64,000 bases of DNA, from NCBI RefSeq assembly GCF_002250705.1, contig NZ_NMVP01000036.1, positions 124,001 through 188,000 of the forward strand, given 5' to 3'. The notes under the pieces were generated by a model. The model had not been told where the DNA came from. It made no database searches and saw only the letters and a list, made by a program, of their open reading frames with translations. This document shows, piece by piece, positions 1 through 8,558 of this stretch (position 1 is the first letter of the stretch; every line of letters begins with the position of its first letter). A program made the position numbers and the translations under genes. This stretch comes from Enemella evansiae. GTDB taxonomy: Bacteria; Actinomycetota; Actinomycetes; Propionibacteriales; Propionibacteriaceae.

Positions 1-47
1 CTCGTCACCCGCTGACCCGGGTGCGCGGTCCGTGCCACAATGGCCGG

Positions 48-293
48 GTGACCGATTCGAGCATCCACGCACACATCGACGACCTCATCGCCGAGGAGAA
101 GACCCTGCGGGAGCGGCTGGCCAAGGGTGAGATCTCCGTCGAGGAGGAGAACGCCCGACTGTCCACCGTCGAGGCCGACCTGGACCGCTGCTGGGACCTG
201 CTGCGCCAGCGCGACGCGCTGCGCGAGTTCGGCAAGAACCCTGACGAGGCCCAGGTGCGTTCGGCGAAGACCGTCGAGGGCTACCAGAGCTGA
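48..293 (+). CDS. DUF2630 family small protein
   Basis: Encodes about 81 residues of a charged, almost wholly helical protein beginning VTDSSIHAHIDDLI, with a Glu/Arg-rich central helix and a conserved-looking tail (WDLLRQRDALREFGKNP, ending TVEGYQS). This layout matches the actinobacterial DUF2630 family in length and motif order; no biochemical function is established for that family. The GTG at 48 is chosen because family members begin just before the IHAHIDDLI segment. An upstream GTG at 21 would add nine residues that do not look conserved. No strong ribosome binding site precedes it, so it may be translated from a short leader. It stands alone before phoD. Confidence 0.8.
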   Translation: MTDSSIHAHIDDLIAEEKTLRERLAKGEISVEEENARLSTVEADLDRCWDLLRQRDALREFGKNPDEAQVRSAKTVEGYQS

Positions 294-403
294 CCCTTCG
301 CGGCCTCCGGCAGGTTTCAGCCGCTCGTCACGTCTGAGTAACCCGGGAGTCATCCGCGGCTGACTGAATGGTCGGACCACCCAACGCCCCATTGGAGGTC
401 CGC

Positions 404-1984
404 ATGTCGCTCGACCGTCTGCCCTCACTGTCCCGCCGCGGATTCCTCGGCCTCGGCGCCGGCGCGGCCGCCGTCCTGGCCGTGGGAAACGCGCCCTCGG
501 CGTACGCCGACCCACTGAAGCAGGAACTGTTCACCCTCGGCGTCGCCTCCGGTGATCCGCGCCCCGACTCGGTGGTGCTGTGGACCCGGCTCGCCGCCGC
601 GCCGCTGGCCCTCGACGGTCTGGGCGGGATGCCCGACCGGAAGATCCCCGTGCACTGGCAGGTCGCCGAGGACGAGCGGTTCGCCCGCGTGGTCCGCCAG
701 GGCACTGAGCTCGCCACCCGCGACTGGGCCCACTCGGTGCATGCCGAGGTGACCGGGCTCCGCCCGGACCGGGAATACTTCTATCGCTTCCGCGTCCAGG
801 GCCAGCAGTTCAGCCCGATCGGCCGGACCCGTACCGCGCCGGCCGAGGGGGCGGACAACTCGGCCTTCACCTTCGGCTTCACCTCCTGCTCGAACCTGCC
901 GGCCGGTTACTTCACCGCCTACCGGCACATGGCCGAGGACAACCTGGCGCTGATCGTGCATCTCGGCGACTACCTCTACGAGGGCGAGGGCAGGAGCGCG
1001 CTGCCCGGCCGCTCACACTCCTCCGGTGCGGAGATGTTCACCCTCGGTGACTACCGCGCGCGCTACTCGCAGTACAAGACCGATCCGGATCTGCAGGCCG
1101 CCCACGCGGCGGCGGCCTGGGTGCACGTCAACGACGATCACGAGGTGGAGAACAACTGGGCCGGTGACTATTCCCAGCCCGACAACGAGCCCGATCAGGA
1201 TCCGGCCGTGTTCCGGCAGCGTCGCGCTGCGGCGTACAAGGCGATGTATGAGAACCTGCCCTACCGTCCCAGCTCGACCCCGCAGGGCCCGGACATGCAG
1301 GTCTATCGGCAGCTGCGGTTCGGTCGGCTGCTGGATCTCGACATGCTGGACACCCGGCAGTTCCGCTCGCGGCAGTTGCAGGGTTGTGTCGGTGACTGCA
1401 CCGCCCGCTGGGACGACTCGCGGACGATGCTGGGCAGCCGGCAGCACGAGTGGCTGCTGGACAAGCTCGGCACCAGTCAGGCGCAGTGGAAGGTGCTCGG
1501 CAACCAGTTGATCACCTTCGATGCCGACAGCGTCGCCGGGCCGGGGCAGGACTTCAGCGAGGACAACTGGAACGGGTACGCCGCAGCGCGCCAGTCGCTC
1601 TATCAGGGCATCGTGGACCGGGGTGTGGACAACCTGGTGATCGTCACCGGTGATGCCCACCGCAATGCCGCCTCCGACCTGAAACTCAAGTTCTATGAGG
1701 AGTCCTCGCCGACGATCGGTGCAGAGTTCCTCGGCACCTCGATCAGCTCCGGCGGCGATGGCTCCGACAGCGACGCCCGCGGCCGCTTGTGGCTGGCGGA
1801 GAATCCGCACATCAAGTTCGCCAATGCCCAGCGCGGTTACCAGCGGGTGCGGGTGTCGAAGGAGCAGTTGCTGGTCGACTACCGCGTGGTGGACTACGTG
1901 ACCCGACCCGGTGCACCGATCCGGGACCGTGCGACGCTCACCGTCCGTGACGGCCGCCCGGGGATCGCCGACGTGGCCGGCTGA
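404..1984 (+). CDS. phoD: Alkaline phosphatase D (PhoD-type), Tat-exported
   Basis: Encodes about 526 residues. The start at 404 is supported by a GGAGG at 394-398. The N-terminus carries a twin-arginine signal (SRRGFLG followed by an Ala/Gly-rich hydrophobic stretch and a probable cleavage site near SAYA), so the enzyme should be folded and exported by Tat. A PhoD N-terminal beta domain (FTLGVASGDPRPDSVVLWTR) precedes the metallophosphatase core, where metal-binding segments are visible: TSCSN, HLGDYLYEGE, NDDHEVENNW and VTGDAHRN. PhoD enzymes hydrolyse phosphomono- and diesters for phosphate scavenging. Its 3' end overlaps the convergent TetR gene by 47 bp. No PHO-box-like operator was recognised upstream. 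Confidence 0.93.
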   Translation: MSLDRLPSLSRRGFLGLGAGAAAVLAVGNAPSAYADPLKQELFTLGVASGDPRPDSVVLWTRLAAAPLALDGLGGMPDRKIPVHWQVAEDERFARVVRQGTELATRDWAHSVHAEVTGLRPDREYFYRFRVQGQQFSPIGRTRTAPAEGADNSAFTFGFTSCSNLPAGYFTAYRHMAEDNLALIVHLGDYLYEGEGRSALPGRSHSSGAEMFTLGDYRARYSQYKTDPDLQAAHAAAAWVHVNDDHEVENNWAGDYSQPDNEPDQDPAVFRQRRAAAYKAMYENLPYRPSSTPQGPDMQVYRQLRFGRLLDLDMLDTRQFRSRQLQGCVGDCTARWDDSRTMLGSRQHEWLLDKLGTSQAQWKVLGNQLITFDADSVAGPGQDFSEDNWNGYAAARQSLYQGIVDRGVDNLVIVTGDAHRNAASDLKLKFYEESSPTIGAEFLGTSISSGGDGSDSDARGRLWLAENPHIKFANAQRGYQRVRVSKEQLLVDYRVVDYVTRPGAPIRDRATLTVRDGRPGIADVAG

Positions 1985-2594
1985 CGGTCGCCAGATAGCT
2001 GGTCAGCATCACCACCACCTCGTCGATCAGTCGGCGCATCTGTTCGGGGCGCCCGTGGCCGACGAAGCGGTGGGTGAGCGATTCGATGGTGGCCGTCACG
2101 ATCCGCGCCGCGAGCTCGGGATCGTCGACGGTCACCGTCGGGTCGGTGCGCAACCGGTCGGCCACCCGCTCGATCGCCTGCATCTCGACGCGGTGGAAGC
2201 GGTCCAGCAGGTCGGGCGGACGGGGTGCCTCGTCGAAGATCACCCTGTGCAGGCGGGGATTGCGGGCGTGCAGGGTGTGCACGGCCTCGGCGAGCGCGGT
2301 CAGCCAGTCCTCCAGTGTCGCGTCGGCACCCAGTGCCTGGTCGATGACACGTTCGGATTCCGCGAGGTGTTCCTGCGCGAGGGCCAGCAGGATCGCGTCC
2401 TTGTTGCCGAAGTACTGGTAGAGCGATCCGATCGACAGGTGGGCCTGCTCCGCGATCCGATCGGTGGTGCCCGCGGCGTACCCGTGCTCAGCGAAAACGC
2501 GAGCCGCAGCGGCGAGGATCCGTTCCCGAGTTCGCCGGGATCGCTGCTGGCGTGGGTTTTTCCTGGGTTCCAGGGCCTTCTTCGGTGTCGTCAT
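1938..2594 (-). CDS. TetR/AcrR family transcriptional regulator
   Basis: Encodes about 218 residues. The N-terminal helix-turn-helix is typical of TetR (RTRERILAAAARVFAEHGY, then TTDRIAEQAHLSIGSLYQYF), followed by an all-helical ligand/dimerisation domain. ATG 2594 is preferred because an AGGGG lies about 6 bases upstream; an in-frame GTG at 2600 is possible. The gene is divergent from the HXXEE membrane protein gene at 2674, with a 79-bp intergenic region holding an imperfect palindrome, so it probably controls that gene and itself. The ligand is unknown. The 3' end overlaps phoD convergently. Confidence 0.88.
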   Translation of the reverse strand: MTTPKKALEPRKNPRQQRSRRTRERILAAAARVFAEHGYAAGTTDRIAEQAHLSIGSLYQYFGNKDAILLALAQEHLAESERVIDQALGADATLEDWLTALAEAVHTLHARNPRLHRVIFDEAPRPPDLLDRFHRVEMQAIERVADRLRTDPTVTVDDPELAARIVTATIESLTHRFVGHGRPEQMRRLIDEVVVMLTSYLATVSRPRRRSPGGRHGR

Positions 2595-2623
2595 CGTCAC
2601 CCCTGAACGCGAGTATTCAAATG

Positions 2624-2637
2624 CGAGGAATCCCTCG
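2624..2637. promoter_or_regulatory. Candidate TetR operator between tetR and the HXXEE gene
   Basis: CGAGG-AATC-CCTCG palindrome in the short divergent intergenic region, in the position expected for an autoregulatory TetR operator. Inferred from sequence only. Confidence 0.45.
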
Positions 2638-2673
2638 TATTCTAGTCATCTCCGACGAACGAGGTGACTGACG

Positions 2674-3173
2674 ATGGGATCGAACACCGCACCGGCGGCA
2701 CCCGCCGCATCCGCACCACCCGGTCGCCTGGTCCGGGGCGCACCGTTCCTGCTGCCCTATCTGGTCTATGTGACGCACACCCTGGAGGAACTCCCGGGTT
2801 CGCCGCCTGGGCGACGAAGTTCTTCGGCCCGGAGTCCACCGGGACCTTCGCGACCTATCACATTCCGTTGATACTGCTCGTGCTGCTGGCGTCGGTGCAG
2901 GCGATCCGAACCGGTCGGCGGGTGTGGATCGTGCTGGCCACGGCGTTCCAGTGGCAGTTCGGTATGAATGCGTTGTTCCATCTGAGCACCTGGATCGTGC
3001 TCGGTGATTACTCCCCCGGTGCGGTGACCGCGGCCGTGGTCTCGATCCCGGCGACGGTGTTCTTCCTGTGCTGGGTACGCCGGGAGCAGCGCGCGACCGG
3101 TCGAGAGCTCGCACTGGCCATCGCGATCGGTACCGCGATCGCCGGCCTGGCGATCGGGTTCCTGTTCCTGTGA
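2674..3173 (+). pseudogene. HXXEE-domain membrane protein, broken by one apparent frameshift
   Basis: Two frames join into one plausible protein of about 166 residues. The first frame starts at ATG 2674 behind GAGGTGA and runs through a membrane segment into the family-defining HxxEE motif (THTLEELPG). At the CCCGGG run at 2793-2798 the continuation (FAAWATKFFGP and three more hydrophobic helices ending GLAIGFLFL) moves to another frame. One additional G (GGGG instead of GGG) would restore a continuous protein. HXXEE proteins are small membrane proteins of unknown function, often next to a TetR regulator as here. It is either a genuine pseudogene or a one-base sequencing error; two similar breaks at 3.38 kb and 53.2 kb favour error. 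Confidence 0.8.
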
Positions 3174-3243
3174 CGCCTGTCGCGGATTGGGACGATCACT
3201 CCGGATCGTGGCGCACGCGGCGGTGGTGGGGTAGACACTGCGC

Positions 3244-4111
3244 ATGATGCAACGCATTCACAGCGGCCGACGTCGCCCGCTCCGGAGCCGGCGACTCATC
3301 ACCCTGGCCGGCGCGGCGCTCGTGCTCAGCGCATGCACGGCCAATCCGAGCGGTGACGCACCGACCACGGCCCCGCCCTTCCGCCGGACCGGGAGCGCCC
3401 GCCGCGGCCGGCAGGCTGCAAGCGATCAAGCAAGCCGGTGCGCTGCGAATCTGCACCACCGGTGACTATCGTCCCTTCAGTTACCTCGATCCGGGGACCC
3501 GGCAGTTCAGCGGGATCGATATCGACATGGCCAAGGACCTGGCGAAACGGCTCAAGGTCGCCCCGATGATCGTGCAGACCAGTTGGAGCACCCTGATGCC
3601 GGATTTCCTTGCCAAGTGCGATATCGGGGTGGGTGGGATCTCGATCTCACTGGAACGGGCCGAGCAGGCGGCGTACAGCAGCGCGACCCTGACCGAGGGC
3701 AAGACGCCGATCACCCGCTGTGAGAACGTGGAGAAGTTCGACACGGTGGCGGAGATCAACCAGCCGAACGTCCGCTCGATCACCCCGATCGGCGGGACCA
3801 ATGAGAAGTTCGCCGCGGCCAACTATCCGCAGGGCCAGATCATCAGATTCGCCGACAACAACAAGATCTTCGACGAGATCCTGGCGGGCCGGGCCGATGT
3901 GATGACCACCGACGCCTCGGAGACCAAGTGGGTCGCGAACACCAAACCGGGTCTGTGCGCGGTGCACCCCGATCAGCCGTTCGACTTCTCGCAGAAGGCC
4001 TATCTGCTGCCCCAGGGCGACGTGGCCTTCAAGCAGTACGTCGATCAGTGGCTGGTGATCGCCGAGAAGGACGGCACCCTGGCGGCCGCCACCAAACCCT
4101 GGTACGGCTGA
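3244..4111 (+). pseudogene. PheC-like (cyclohexadienyl dehydratase/SBP family 3) lipoprotein, frameshifted
   Basis: The first frame (ATG 3244) encodes a lipoprotein signal ending in the lipobox LSAC, then SGDAPTTAP. The rest, from about SAGPGAPAAAGRLQAIKQAG, is in another frame. The body closely follows bacterial periplasmic cyclohexadienyl dehydratases: TGDYRPFSYLDP, GIDIDMAKDLA, GGISISLERA, GGTNEKFAAANY, IFDEILAGRADVM, CAVHPDQPFDFS and YVDQWL in the same order. Those enzymes convert arogenate or prephenate to phenylalanine or phenylpyruvate; the fold is an amino-acid-binding SBP, so a binding-only role is also possible. Removing one C from the CCC at about 3376-3378 would restore a protein of roughly 288 residues. 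Either a pseudogene or a base-call error. Confidence 0.78.
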
Positions 4112-4129
4112 GTCGTCGGCCGTTCAGGG

Positions 4130-4459
4130 TCAGCTCGCCGCGACGAGCTGATCGAGGAACTGCTGCGCGGCCTTGGTGTTCTTGCGTCCATCCATCAGGG
4201 CCTTCGGGGAACCCGGTGAGTTGTCGTAGTCGATCACGACGCTGGTGCCGGCGCCGTTCTCCGAGAGGGTCAGGGCGAGTGCGGTGCCCCAGTTGAACGC
4301 GGTGCGCTTGGTGGTCACCTCGTAGCGCTCACGGTCGGGGCTCACCGCTCCCAGATGGTGACCCTGCTCCGAGACCACCTTCTCGATCGTGGCCCGGACG
4401 GTATCGGCACTGGTGGAGAAGTCCTGCTCGAGTCGTCCGTTGGATGCGAAGATGCCCAT
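4130..4459 (-). CDS. Conserved small hypothetical protein (possible SRPBCC-like fold)
   Basis: Encodes 109 residues starting MGIFASNGRLEQDFSTSADTV. There is no signal peptide or membrane segment. The pattern (helix, then alternating strands such as RYEVTTKRTAFNWGTALALTL and TSVVIDYDN, then a C-terminal helix QQFLDQLVAAS) resembles small START/SRPBCC-like lipid- or ligand-handling proteins, but I do not recognise a defined family. It lies downstream of and antiparallel to the PheC-like gene, and 79 bp beyond it on the other side is the end of the channel-like gene. Confidence 0.6.
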   Translation of the reverse strand: MGIFASNGRLEQDFSTSADTVRATIEKVVSEQGHHLGAVSPDRERYEVTTKRTAFNWGTALALTLSENGAGTSVVIDYDNSPGSPKALMDGRKNTKAAQQFLDQLVAAS

Positions 4460-4538
4460 GACTTCCTTGCCTGCTTGATAACGCGGGACAGGAGTCTATC
4501 GGGCGGCCGGTTCACCGAACCGGGGACGGCGGGCCACC

Positions 4539-5222
4539 TCAGTCGTCGTCGGAGCCCGAGGCGCGGAGCTGCTGGCGGCGGGCCATCAGCGCGATCACCC
4601 GGGCGACGATGACGGCGAGATAGAGCATTCCGGCGATCTGCTCGATCGCGACCACGGCGCGGGCCTGCGGCCGGATCGGGATGATGTCGGACAACCCGGT
4701 ACTGGTCAGGATGGTGATGGACAGGAACAGCAGTTCCATCCAGGTGCGCGGGTTCTCGGCGTTGGTCGCCGCGGAGAAGGACATCGGCCAGATCACCTGC
4801 AGCGCCTGATAGGCGTACGCGAATCCCCAGGCGAAGACGGTGAAGGTGGCACCGGTGGCCAGCACCTCATCGAGGCTCACATCGGTGTCGAAGAACATGT
4901 ACCGGATCAGCGCGTACCCGGTGTAGAAGTAGAAGGCCGCCTGCAGCGTGGATGCGGCCACGATCAGCCAGGGGTCGTGGACGACGATCTCCAGGATGGT
5001 GAGCACCAGGACCGGACCGCCGAGCAGCACCGAGACCCAGGTCAACGCCGGCGTGGAACGTACCGCGGCGACCGCGACGGCGACCACGACGATGCCGATC
5101 AGGTTCACCACCAGCCGCCCGGTGCCGAGATCGTCCAGGAACGGGTAGACCAGCAGGGCCACGATCTGCAGCAGCAGCAGGGCACCACACGGGTTGGCCC
5201 GGAAGAAGGCGAGCAGCTTCAT
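4539..5222 (-). CDS. Two-pore-helix ion-channel-like membrane protein with degenerate selectivity filter
   Basis: Encodes about 227 residues with roughly six hydrophobic segments. The C-terminal third has the layout of an Ion_trans_2 (two-TM potassium channel) module: pore-helix-like ELLFLSITILTS, a filter-like region, IIPIRPQARAVVAIEQ, and a last helix (AGMLYLAVIVARVIALMA). The canonical TVGYGD filter is replaced by STGLSD, so potassium selectivity is doubtful. It may be a non-selective channel or a membrane protein derived from a channel. The ATG at 5222 (MKLLAFFRANP) is chosen because upstream in-frame codons run towards the tRNA-Lys gene. The C-terminus is a short charged tail (RASGSDDD). 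Confidence 0.8.
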   Translation of the reverse strand: MKLLAFFRANPCGALLLLQIVALLVYPFLDDLGTGRLVVNLIGIVVVAVAVAAVRSTPALTWVSVLLGGPVLVLTILEIVVHDPWLIVAASTLQAAFYFYTGYALIRYMFFDTDVSLDEVLATGATFTVFAWGFAYAYQALQVIWPMSFSAATNAENPRTWMELLFLSITILTSTGLSDIIPIRPQARAVVAIEQIAGMLYLAVIVARVIALMARRQQLRASGSDDD

Positions 5223-5265
5223 GGCATCGAGACGATAGCCCGTCCCCGGGCACTGCCCCACTGGG

Positions 5266-5339
5266 TGCCCCCACTGGGACTCGAACCCAGGACCCGCGGA
5301 TTAAAAGTCCGCTGCTCTAACCAACTGAGCTATAGGGGC
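5266..5339 (-). tRNA. tRNA-Lys (TTT anticodon)
   Basis: Folds into a full cloverleaf: acceptor GCCCCTA/TGGGGGC, D-loop AGCTCAGTTGGTTAGAG, anticodon loop CTTTTAA with anticodon TTT, and T-arm GGGTTCGAGTCCC. The 3' CCA is not exactly encoded. Confidence 0.97.
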
Positions 5340-5418
5340 GTGCACAGGGTAGCCGAGGAGGGCGTACGCGGGGCAACACGGATTCGGTCGACGTGGTTCA
5401 GCCCGATGCGCCCCTGCG

Positions 5419-5483
5419 GAATTTGCGGCTCGATGTGCGAACCGGTCGATCTGGGCCGGTTTCCGAGATCGAGCCGCAATTTC
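5419..5483. repeat. Family-2 hairpin repeat, copy 1
   Basis: Inverted repeat with arms GAATTTGCGGCTCGAT and ATCGAGCCGCAATTTC around a 33-base spacer that has its own AACCGG/CCGGTT stem. A second copy with the same arms and a different spacer is at 15619-15684. The surrounding stretch 5340-5637 has no gene. Confidence 0.7.
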
Positions 5484-5554
5484 GGCGGCCCATCGGTGCG
5501 ATGGCGTCCGTCTTCCGGCCGGGTAGCTGGCTGCGGTCCATCCCGACACGCCCC

Positions 5555-5640
5555 GCGCCGCCTTGCTTCGCTGCGGCACCGCGCGGCTGCTCGATGAACG
5601 TCACGGGCTGCGGCACCGCGCGGCTACTCGATGAGCGTCA
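5555..5640. repeat. Dispersed type-B hairpin repeat (two degenerate units)
   Basis: Contains GACACG ... CGGCTGCTCGATGAACGTC and a second CGGCTACTCGATGAGCGTC, matching the type-B units at 20.1, 28.3 and 45.0 kb. It abuts the stop codon of the zinc metallopeptidase gene. Confidence 0.65.
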
Positions 5641-6519
5641 GCGGACCTGTTCGGTGGGGACGCGCCAGGTGTTGCAGCCGGAATACCACGGCCCGGTCAT
5701 GCCGGCGCGGGCCCAGGTCCGCCGGGCTTCCGGCGTGCCGTGGGTGGACGCCCAGTCCGCGGGCCAGCGAGCCAGCGAATCCAGGTCGCGCTGCCGGACC
5801 TCGCGCGGGCGCTGGATCGGGCTCCAGGAGCCGGCGACCAGGGCACCGGCCATGCAGGTGGCCTGCAACTCGATCCGGCGGCCGAAGGCCTCCTCGCCGG
5901 CATACCGCGACGAGGCGCTCACCCAGATCCCCGAGATCGCCTGCAGGTGGTGGGCGTACTCGTGCGCGATCAGGAACTCATCGGCGCTCGGGTCCTCGTC
6001 GAACTCCTCGGGCGGCGGCAGCCGATAGGTGATCGTCTGATTCACCGCGCAGTAGACCGCCCCCCAGTCGGCGTGCTGGGTGGTCGGACAGACCATGATC
6101 GGATCCCGCCCCTCGACCACCAGCCGAGGGATGGTTCCCACCTGCCGCCGCATCCGCCCCATCGGGCCGTCGTGCAGGGTCGCCAGGCAACGCACCAGCG
6201 ACTCCAGGTAGGCCACTCGCTCACCCCGCGGGACGCGGTCGCGCCGCTCGAACCGCCAGCAGGTGAAGCCGTCGGGGAACTGCCAGCGGTAGAGCAGGTT
6301 CCGGGTCGCGGACCGGTCCGGATCCCAGCTCCGGGTCCGCGTCGGTGTCGGGGTCGGCGTCTGCGGCTGCTGGATCTGCGCCGGAGGCGTCGGCGGATCG
6401 AGCCGCCGGGCGTACGCCTGGACACCCGCAGCAACCAGCCCGGCAACGAGCACGAACGCCAGCAGGAACTGCCACCAGCGCGAACCGCTGCCCAGCTCCA
6501 GTTGCTCGGTGCGTCCCAT
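5638..6519 (-). CDS. Membrane-anchored neutral zinc metallopeptidase
   Basis: Encodes 293 residues. The start at 6519 follows a GAGGGGGAG ribosome binding site. A short cytoplasmic tail precedes one TM helix (about residues 16-37), a Pro/Thr-rich linker and an extracellular catalytic domain. The zincin motif HEYAHHLQ and the downstream glutamate motif ELQATCMAGAL correspond to the neutral zinc metallopeptidase family, which usually has ELQADC there (Asp replaced by Thr here). The N-terminal part of the domain has several Cys (CWRFERRD, CPTTQ, YCAVNQT) likely to form disulfides outside the cell. The substrate is unknown. Its 3' end meets a type-B repeat and a type-A array lies upstream. Confidence 0.85.
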   Translation of the reverse strand: MGRTEQLELGSGSRWWQFLLAFVLVAGLVAAGVQAYARRLDPPTPPAQIQQPQTPTPTPTRTRSWDPDRSATRNLLYRWQFPDGFTCWRFERRDRVPRGERVAYLESLVRCLATLHDGPMGRMRRQVGTIPRLVVEGRDPIMVCPTTQHADWGAVYCAVNQTITYRLPPPEEFDEDPSADEFLIAHEYAHHLQAISGIWVSASSRYAGEEAFGRRIELQATCMAGALVAGSWSPIQRPREVRQRDLDSLARWPADWASTHGTPEARRTWARAGMTGPWYSGCNTWRVPTEQVR

Positions 6520-6540
6520 CGCTCCCCCTCGTCCAAGTCT

Positions 6541-6662
6541 GTCACGAGTGGCTTCGACTCGTCGCTGCGCTCCTCGCTCAGCCAGCGTGGGGAAACCCGC
6601 CGCGCTCCTCGCTCGGCCAGCGTGGGAGAAGTTCGCAGCGCTCCTCGGTCCGCCAGCGTGAT
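6541..6662. repeat. Dispersed type-A repeat array (three units)
   Basis: Three degenerate tandem units of about 40 bp built on CGCTCCTCGCTCAGCCAGCG, the first preceded by GGCTTCGACTCGTCG. It lies between the divergent metallopeptidase and NfeD genes. Related units occur at 15.5, 20.0 and 28.2 kb. Confidence 0.7.
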
Positions 6663-6711
6663 AGGACTTGGCGTCATCTGAGAGACTGGAGTGAAAGAGG
6701 GGGTGCTGGCA

Positions 6712-7176
6712 ATGGAGTGGTTCAGCCAACATCTCTGGGCGACGTGGCTCGGGATCGCACTGCTGCTGGGCGCCGCGGAGTTGTTCACCGGTGATCTGAT
6801 CCTGCTGATGCTGGCCTCCGGCGCGCTCGCCGGGGTGGCCACCGCCCTGGTCCTGCCCGGGGCGTTCGTGATCCAGATCGTCGTCGCGTTGATCGTCGCG
6901 GTCGCAACGATGTTCCTGCTCCGCCCCGCACTGCTCTCCCGGATGCGCAACAGCAAGGGCTACCGCAGCTCGGTCGAACAGGTCGTCGGCGCCGAGGGCG
7001 TGGTGACCCGCGAGGTGACCCGCCAGTCTGGTGAGGTCAAGATCAACGGTGAGACCTGGAGCGCCCGCGCGTACGCCCCGGACGTGGTGATCTCCCCCGG
7101 CGAGGAGGTCGACGTCTTCGAGGTCGACGGCGTCACCGCCCTGGTCCACCCCCGCAACCGCCCACTCACCACCTGA
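6712..7176 (+). CDS. NfeD family membrane protein
   Basis: Encodes about 154 residues: three closely spaced hydrophobic segments (LGIALLLGAAELFTGD, LASGALAGVATALVL, IVVALIVAVATMFLL), then a cytosolic OB-fold-like NfeD domain (GAEGVVTREVTRQSGEVKINGETWSARA ... EEVDVFEVDGVTALV). This is the short NfeD class lacking the serine-protease domain; these pair with SPFH/stomatin proteins in membrane quality control. ATG 6712 is chosen at the hydrophobic N-terminus with a GAGGGGG about 10 bases upstream; GTG 6691 would add seven residues. The gene for its presumptive SPFH partner starts 33 bp downstream. Confidence 0.9.
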   Translation: MEWFSQHLWATWLGIALLLGAAELFTGDLILLMLASGALAGVATALVLPGAFVIQIVVALIVAVATMFLLRPALLSRMRNSKGYRSSVEQVVGAEGVVTREVTRQSGEVKINGETWSARAYAPDVVISPGEEVDVFEVDGVTALVHPRNRPLTT

Positions 7177-7209
7177 CCTCCCCTACCCCATAACGAGAAA
7201 GGCCCGTCC

Positions 7210-8535
7210 ATGGAGTTCATCTGGATCCCACTGCTCATCGTCTTCGTGGTGGCACTGCTGACCACCGCGATCAAGGTGATCCGGCAACAACAGGTCGGGC
7301 TGGTGGAGCGATTGGGCAAGTTCCACAAGACCCTCGAACCGGGGCTGCACTTCGTGGTACCGGTGATCGACCGCATCTCCTACAAGATGGACATGCGCGA
7401 GAACGTGGTCTCCTTCCCGCCGCAGGGTGTGATCACCGAGGACAACCTGATGGTCGGCATCGACTCGGTCATCTACTTCCAGATCGTCGATCCGGTCCGC
7501 GCGGCCTATGAGGCGCAGAACTACGAGTCGGCGATCGAGCAGCTCACCATGACCACGCTGCGCAACATCATCGGCGGCCTGGATCTGGAACGTACGCTGA
7601 CCAGCCGCGAGGAGATCAACCAGCAGCTGCGGGTGGTGCTGGACGAGGCCACCGGCAAGTGGGGCATCAAGGTGAACCGCGTCGAGCTGCGCTCGATCGA
7701 GCCGCCGGCGACGATCCGCGATGCGATGGAGAAGGGCGCCCGCGCCGAGCGGGACAAGCGGGCGGCGATCCTGCTCGCCGAGGGTCAGCGACAGTCCCAG
7801 ATCCTGGCCGCCGGCGGTGACCGGGAGTCGGCGATCCTGCGTGCCCAGGGTGAGCGCGAGGCCGCGGTGCTGCGTGCCCAGGCCGATCGGCAGTCCGCGA
7901 TGCTGCGCGCCGAAGGTGAGGCGCAGGCGATCACCACCGTCTTCGGCGCCATCCACGCCGGGGAACCGGATCAGGCGCTGCTCTCCTACCAGTACATGCA
8001 GATGCTGCCGAACCTGGCCCGCGGCGACTCCAACAAGATGTGGATCGTGCCGAGCGAGCTGAACGATGCGCTCAAGGGCCTGGGCAACACCGTCAACCAG
8101 CTGAACGAGGGCATCCCCGCGCAGGTGTCGGACAAGAGCAAGTTCGCCGCACCGGAGAAGGTCGACGTGTTCGCCGAGATCGCCGATCAGAAGGAGGCCG
8201 ATGAGGAGGCCTCCAAGCGCACCGTGAACGAGGCGATCGAGGAGGCCCAGGCGCTGGAGAATCCGGCCGCCGCCCGCCCGCGCCGCGGCTCGGGCAATGG
8301 CAACGGCAACGGCAACGGCCAGCAGCAGTCGGACCAGTCACAGCAGCCGGCGCTGGGCCAGGGGCCGCAGCAGCCCGGGTACGGTGCCGGCCAGGGGCCG
8401 TCGCAGGAATACCAGGGCCAGCCGCAGCAGTACCAGGGGCAGCCCCAGCAGCCCTACCAGGGCCAGGCCTACCCGCAGCAGCAGGGCTACCAGCAGCAGG
8501 GGCAGCAGCCGCCGAACGACCAGAACTGGCGCTGA
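7210..8535 (+). CDS. SPFH/band-7 (stomatin/QmcA-type) membrane protein
   Basis: Encodes 441 residues: one N-terminal TM helix (about 2-20), a band-7 domain (VGLVERLGKFHKTLEPGLHF, DMRENVVSFPPQGVITEDN, TLRNIIGGLDLE, IEPPATIRDAM), a long heptad-rich coiled coil (RDKRAAILLAEGQRQ ... ERDREAAVLRAQADRQ-like repeats) and a Gln/Gly/Pro-rich disordered tail from about residue 355. The family forms oligomeric membrane microdomain scaffolds. GAGAAAGG precedes the ATG. It forms an operon with NfeD and the two downstream genes. The Gln-rich tail is unusually long for a stomatin homolog. Confidence 0.92.
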   Translation: MEFIWIPLLIVFVVALLTTAIKVIRQQQVGLVERLGKFHKTLEPGLHFVVPVIDRISYKMDMRENVVSFPPQGVITEDNLMVGIDSVIYFQIVDPVRAAYEAQNYESAIEQLTMTTLRNIIGGLDLERTLTSREEINQQLRVVLDEATGKWGIKVNRVELRSIEPPATIRDAMEKGARAERDKRAAILLAEGQRQSQILAAGGDRESAILRAQGEREAAVLRAQADRQSAMLRAEGEAQAITTVFGAIHAGEPDQALLSYQYMQMLPNLARGDSNKMWIVPSELNDALKGLGNTVNQLNEGIPAQVSDKSKFAAPEKVDVFAEIADQKEADEEASKRTVNEAIEEAQALENPAAARPRRGSGNGNGNGNGQQQSDQSQQPALGQGPQQPGYGAGQGPSQEYQGQPQQYQGQPQQPYQGQAYPQQQGYQQQGQQPPNDQNWR

Positions 8536-8558
8536 GTGGCGTACGCCGTGACTGACTG

